Source: Spirometra erinaceieuropaei (Eukaryota; Platyhelminthes; Cestoda; Diphyllobothriidea; Diphyllobothriidae). Taken from it: a stretch of 64,000 bases of DNA. Shown in pieces: positions 60,901 to 64,000 of the stretch. Every line of letters starts with the position of its first letter. Positions within the stretch are counted from its first letter, which is position 1. The stretch is taken from positions 647,708 through 711,707 of the forward strand of contig CACRXP010000038.1 of NCBI GenBank assembly GCA_902702965.1, written 5' to 3'. The position numbers and the translations under genes were made by a program. The notes under the pieces were generated by a model. That model ran no database searches and was not told the DNA's origin. It worked only from the letters and a program-made list of their open reading frames with translations.

Positions 60901-62174
60901 TCGCAGCAGAGGAAAACGACCATAGGGATCTTTGAAATTTGCAAAAACTTGAAGATCATCCCTACAAATATTTACAGACTTTCACAGACACAAAGAAGAA
61001 CAATTTCTTCTTGTAGTTTCACCGCAGGGCGCAATCGAACTGTCAAAGAGATCGGTGATTTTTACAGATTTCCTCATCTGACATTATTTCTCGGACAAAA
61101 ATAGTTGGTAAACCGCCCCTGGATTAAACATTTACCAAATTTATAAAAAATGGATGCGAAAGGCAGCCCGCCATTTAATTCTTTCAGTTTCAGTCGGTTG
61201 CTGCGCATTGAAGACCTTTCGAATACGTCTGTTGAATCGCTTATTTGGTCTACCTTCCCTTTTTCAGTCTTTCAATACAACGATATCGTACTGTGTGTCA
61301 GTTTGACTTGGGAAGCAACTCTCTTTTGTGTGGGAGATATTAGCCTTCAACCGATCCTTAACAGATGCAGCAACTGGAAAAATTAAAAATGTTTCAATGC
61401 TTGATCAGTGGAGCACCATCGCATTGGCGCAGGAGTCAGTGATGACCGGGGGTGTTCACGAAATTGTTGGATCTACAAAGTAATTCCTCCAGGCAGCCGA
61501 TGCTTTATGAGCGTGGGTTTTTTCTTATCCTGAGTCTGTTGACGGTAAATATTCCCACAGTCCGTCTCTTTCGAAAGTTTTTCACCAACTGTTTACGTTA
61601 TGTAGAGTCGGAATACTGCGAGAGATATTGGACGCTTCCCGAGATTTTAGATTAAACGCCTTACTAGTTTTTCGGCTGTTAAATAAATGGGTATTACCAC
61701 GAGGCCACCTCATGAGCTACTTACGTTTTCTTCAAATTTATCGTTTGGCGGGTTTAAAATTCTCCCACAACTCCAACATTATTGATCTATGAGACAAACA
61801 CAAGAGCGGAAAACGTTTGAAGCCTAACTTTATTAAATTTTGATCTAAAGGAAAGTGATTTTGAACTGATTTCTAATCTGCTGATAATGCCGGCAGTCAG
61901 GCGTCTTATAGCGTAAAATCACCTATCTCATGAGTCTCATGCATTGAGTGAAGAGGACTGGTTTCTTCGTGGTCTGTGACTTCCCTCGCCGAAAATGAGG
62001 CAATAACTGTAAGAAAAGAGCTACAGACAGCTTCACTTTTTTTCATTTTCCTGTCTCACTCTTGGATTTCTTGTATTGTTTTTCTCTGCAGTGCGATGTA
62101 TAAAACTGAAAGTTTTGAATCGGTTGAGTGATTACGAACCAGGCCGATTTCGGTAAATAAGTCTATGACCAAAT
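57946..62174. other. No gene seen; one strong hairpin
   Basis: AT-rich with frames of at most 85 codons and no motif. A compact hairpin lies at 60722-60778: outer stem CGCTGT/ACAGCG (60725-60730 with 60768-60773), a short inner stem, and apical stem GGGCTC/GAGCCC (60744-60749 with 60756-60761) around GAGATA. It does not fit a tRNA or the histone-mRNA stem-loop. Confidence 0.4.
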
Positions 62175-62540
62175 ACACAATTATGAAAATCCCAACGACC
62201 CCGTGGGGATTTAAACTCACGGCAGACAGGAGACGGCTTGGTTGTTGACAACACTAACTATCTGAGCTACGAAATCCCTACTGAGAGTCTTGTGTTTTGC
62301 CAATTCGGTCAGTGTGCATACTGTATCAGAATCGAAAGATGCCATACATTGCAGTAGGTTGAGCCGATAAGTTGACCGAAATGAGAAAAAACGCAGGGAT
62401 ATCGATCGGAGTCTCGTAGCCTAGGGGGCTAGAACATTGACTGTACTCGAGCTGTGCCCATCCTGTCGTGAGCTCGAATCCTACCAAGGTCGCGAATTAT
62501 TCGCAGTTTAGAGTGCAGTTGAACTTTTGAGACTCCCAAA
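62175..62540. mobile_element. Head-to-head pair of tRNA-derived SINEs
   Basis: The minus-strand unit (about 62190-62280) reads TCGTAGCTCAGATAGTTAG (A box) and GAGTTTAAATCC (B box). The plus-strand unit (about 62412-62500) reads TCGTAGCCTAGGGGGCTAGA and GAGCTCGAATCCTACC. The spacer (62285-62400) shares the block GCAGTAGGTTGAGCC with the SINE DNA at 5976-6060. Neither unit can fold a full tRNA acceptor stem. Same family and arrangement as 39306-39510. Confidence 0.65.
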
Positions 62541-63720
62541 AACACGCACTAATAAATGAATTTTGAGACCTTCTTTTCGCGAAGTAAATTTGAAATGACA
62601 AATACGACGAACGATGCAGAATTCACTGACGTCATAACTTTTTTGGCTTCCTATTCCACTGCTCACAGTCACTGCCTATTAATAAGGTAAACAGTTCACT
62701 GCGGGGATTCCCTAGCGATACATACATAAAAGTCAGCGAATATTGACCAAACCTGCTGCTAGGTATAGTAAGTGGGTAAGCGAGGCTTGGTGACAGTGAA
62801 ACGCCATCCAGCATGATAACGACTGCTCGGCATAGGACATTAGTCAGTTGGGTGTGTGTCCTATAACGGTGCGCCAAGCACCATGTCTTGGAGGGCTGCT
62901 GACTGGCGTCCTAACTAAGTCCACGTAGACTGCCCAGTCGTCTGCGTTTGTTTGGAGTGGCGGACTGGTGGGTTGAGGGCCAAGCTGAAACAGCTCCTTC
63001 TTAGCGTGACATGACACTGTTACGCATGCGAGACGTACGCCGCTTAATCCCCGTTATGTGAAATCCCGGTGCTTGTGTTTTGGGGGCCAGGTCGTGCATG
63101 TGGCGCGCGTGGACAATTTCACTAGATATGTCAGCCACCGGGCTCATTCCCTGCACCTGTCAACTGACCGGTTTGGACAGCGACTGAGACCTGAGAATGG
63201 GAAGAGAGAGCTTAGTCGACATCTCAGCGCATATATCCCACACAAACAATCTGACGCGCTTGATGCTATCACGGTGAACTAAAAGCCGTGGCTTGGAAGG
63301 TTGCCACAGGACGGGATAACTTGGACCTCGCAGACAGCCCACTGTAGTTTGTTTGTGTAGAACAGCCGACCGGTGGTCTAAGAGTCAGTCTGCAAAAGCT
63401 TCTTCTCAATGTTGCCTTTATGGCACTCCCACTCCGTGGGATCCGATCCAGGTCTGTTGGCACGCCTCGGGGTGGCTTCGGCCGCGCCAGCTCCCGATTC
63501 TTCTGCAGTTGGTTAAAATCCCGATGGAACCCCAATGGGTTTTTACTAAAATTGTTTTACTTTATTTATTTATCTTATTTGCTGCGTGGACAAGGGATGT
63601 GGAATGAAACGCCAAGCTGCGGACTCGACCACGCTATACACCTGCGCATTCCCCGCCTCTGGTCTGCTTGACTGTTTTGACACCGGATTTAAGCGGGGAG
63701 GGGGAGGGAGTGAGGTAGAT
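62541..63720. repeat. GC-rich repeat DNA with an internal duplication
   Basis: Markedly GC-richer than most of the window. About 65 bases at 62946-63010 recur in diverged form at 63347-63412: GTTTGTTTG, then CGGACTGGTGG against CGACCGGTGG, then CTCCTTCTTAG against CTTCTTCTCAA. Overlapping frames on both strands (up to 115 codons, 63586-63933) have no domain. Probably part of the same repeat as 63721-63831. Confidence 0.4.
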
Positions 63721-63831
63721 GCTGCGCAAGTATACATTTACTATAAACCGCTTTACATGCAAGTCACCGTCCCTGCTCTTACCTTGCTGTGGAGTACACT
63801 GTGGGCATCTTTGGAAATGACGGTCAAACTG
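63721..63831 (+). repeat. Dispersed repeat, copy 2 (partner at 3.5 kb)
   Basis: Same unit as 3498-3607, same orientation. Shared strings: GCGCAAG, ACATTTACTATAAA, CTTGCTGTGGAG and GACGGTCAAACTG. The last 170 bases of the window (63832-64000) show no gene. Confidence 0.6.
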
Positions 63832-64000
63832 CATGAAGAGGGACGAAGAAATTATCAAACCGAAATGCTGTTCATTAAACACGTCTGCTTTTTCATGCCG
63901 ACAACAAACATTTTAATCTGTAAAAAAAAATAAAATTAATTCTATTACTCCAAATGCTTTAACGCGTTTCCGGCTTTCTGGGTCCCTTATAAGAAGTCCG

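Noticed and set aside
1..64000. CRISPR array, operon or prophage
   Set aside because: No short regularly spaced repeats, no dense same-strand coding and no phage-like genes. The DNA is eukaryotic in character.

Overview
The window looks like AT-rich, gene-poor, repeat-laden animal DNA. The best-fitting source is a flatworm (cestode or trematode). That placement is inference: it rests on many decayed Penelope-like retroelements (reverse transcriptase plus GIY-YIG endonuclease), tRNA-derived SINEs, CCTAA-type (TTAGGG complement) tracts, very large introns and a neuropeptide-type GPCR. Nothing bacterial is present: no operons and no dense coding.

Only one host gene is strongly supported. It lies on the minus strand and encodes a thyrotropin-releasing-hormone-receptor-like GPCR. 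One exon (29509-29768, cut by a 79-N assembly gap) carries TM5 and intracellular loop 3. The next exon (8038-8260) carries TM6, TM7 with NPxxY, and helix 8. Between them is a 21,248-bp phase-0 intron with consensus splice sites. Exons for TM1-4 are not visible: they lie in the gap, further upstream, or are too diverged to see.

The intron and its flanks are a graveyard of mobile DNA. (1) Penelope-like relics with RT lie at 5.4-7.6, 26.7-28.8 and 56.7-57.9 kb. (2) Short elements keeping only the GIY-YIG end lie at 16.7, 25.8 and 47.0 kb; two of them are bounded by inverted repeats. (3) An abundant roughly 1-kb foldback (long-TIR) family starts TA-CAGT; near-complete copies lie at 24.2, 48.3 and 52.3 kb, with fragments at 1.7, 9.5, 11.4, 13.9, 23.8, 31.9 and 41.1 kb. 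(4) tRNA-derived SINEs lie at 5.9, 13.4, 17.3, 39.3 and 62.2 kb, two of them as head-to-head pairs. (5) Two small TIR elements with CCTAA-rich cores lie at 43.1 and 52.3 kb; the second sits inside a foldback copy.

The remaining sequence (most of 30-39, 53.5-56.7 and 58-62 kb) shows no recognisable coding content. The main points for follow-up are the GIY-YIG/inverted-repeat elements with hammerhead-like motifs at their ends, the foldback family with its nested telomere-like insert, the receptor gene structure, a pre-miRNA-sized hairpin at 20974-21046, and a promoter-like GC island at 11.26-11.39 kb.
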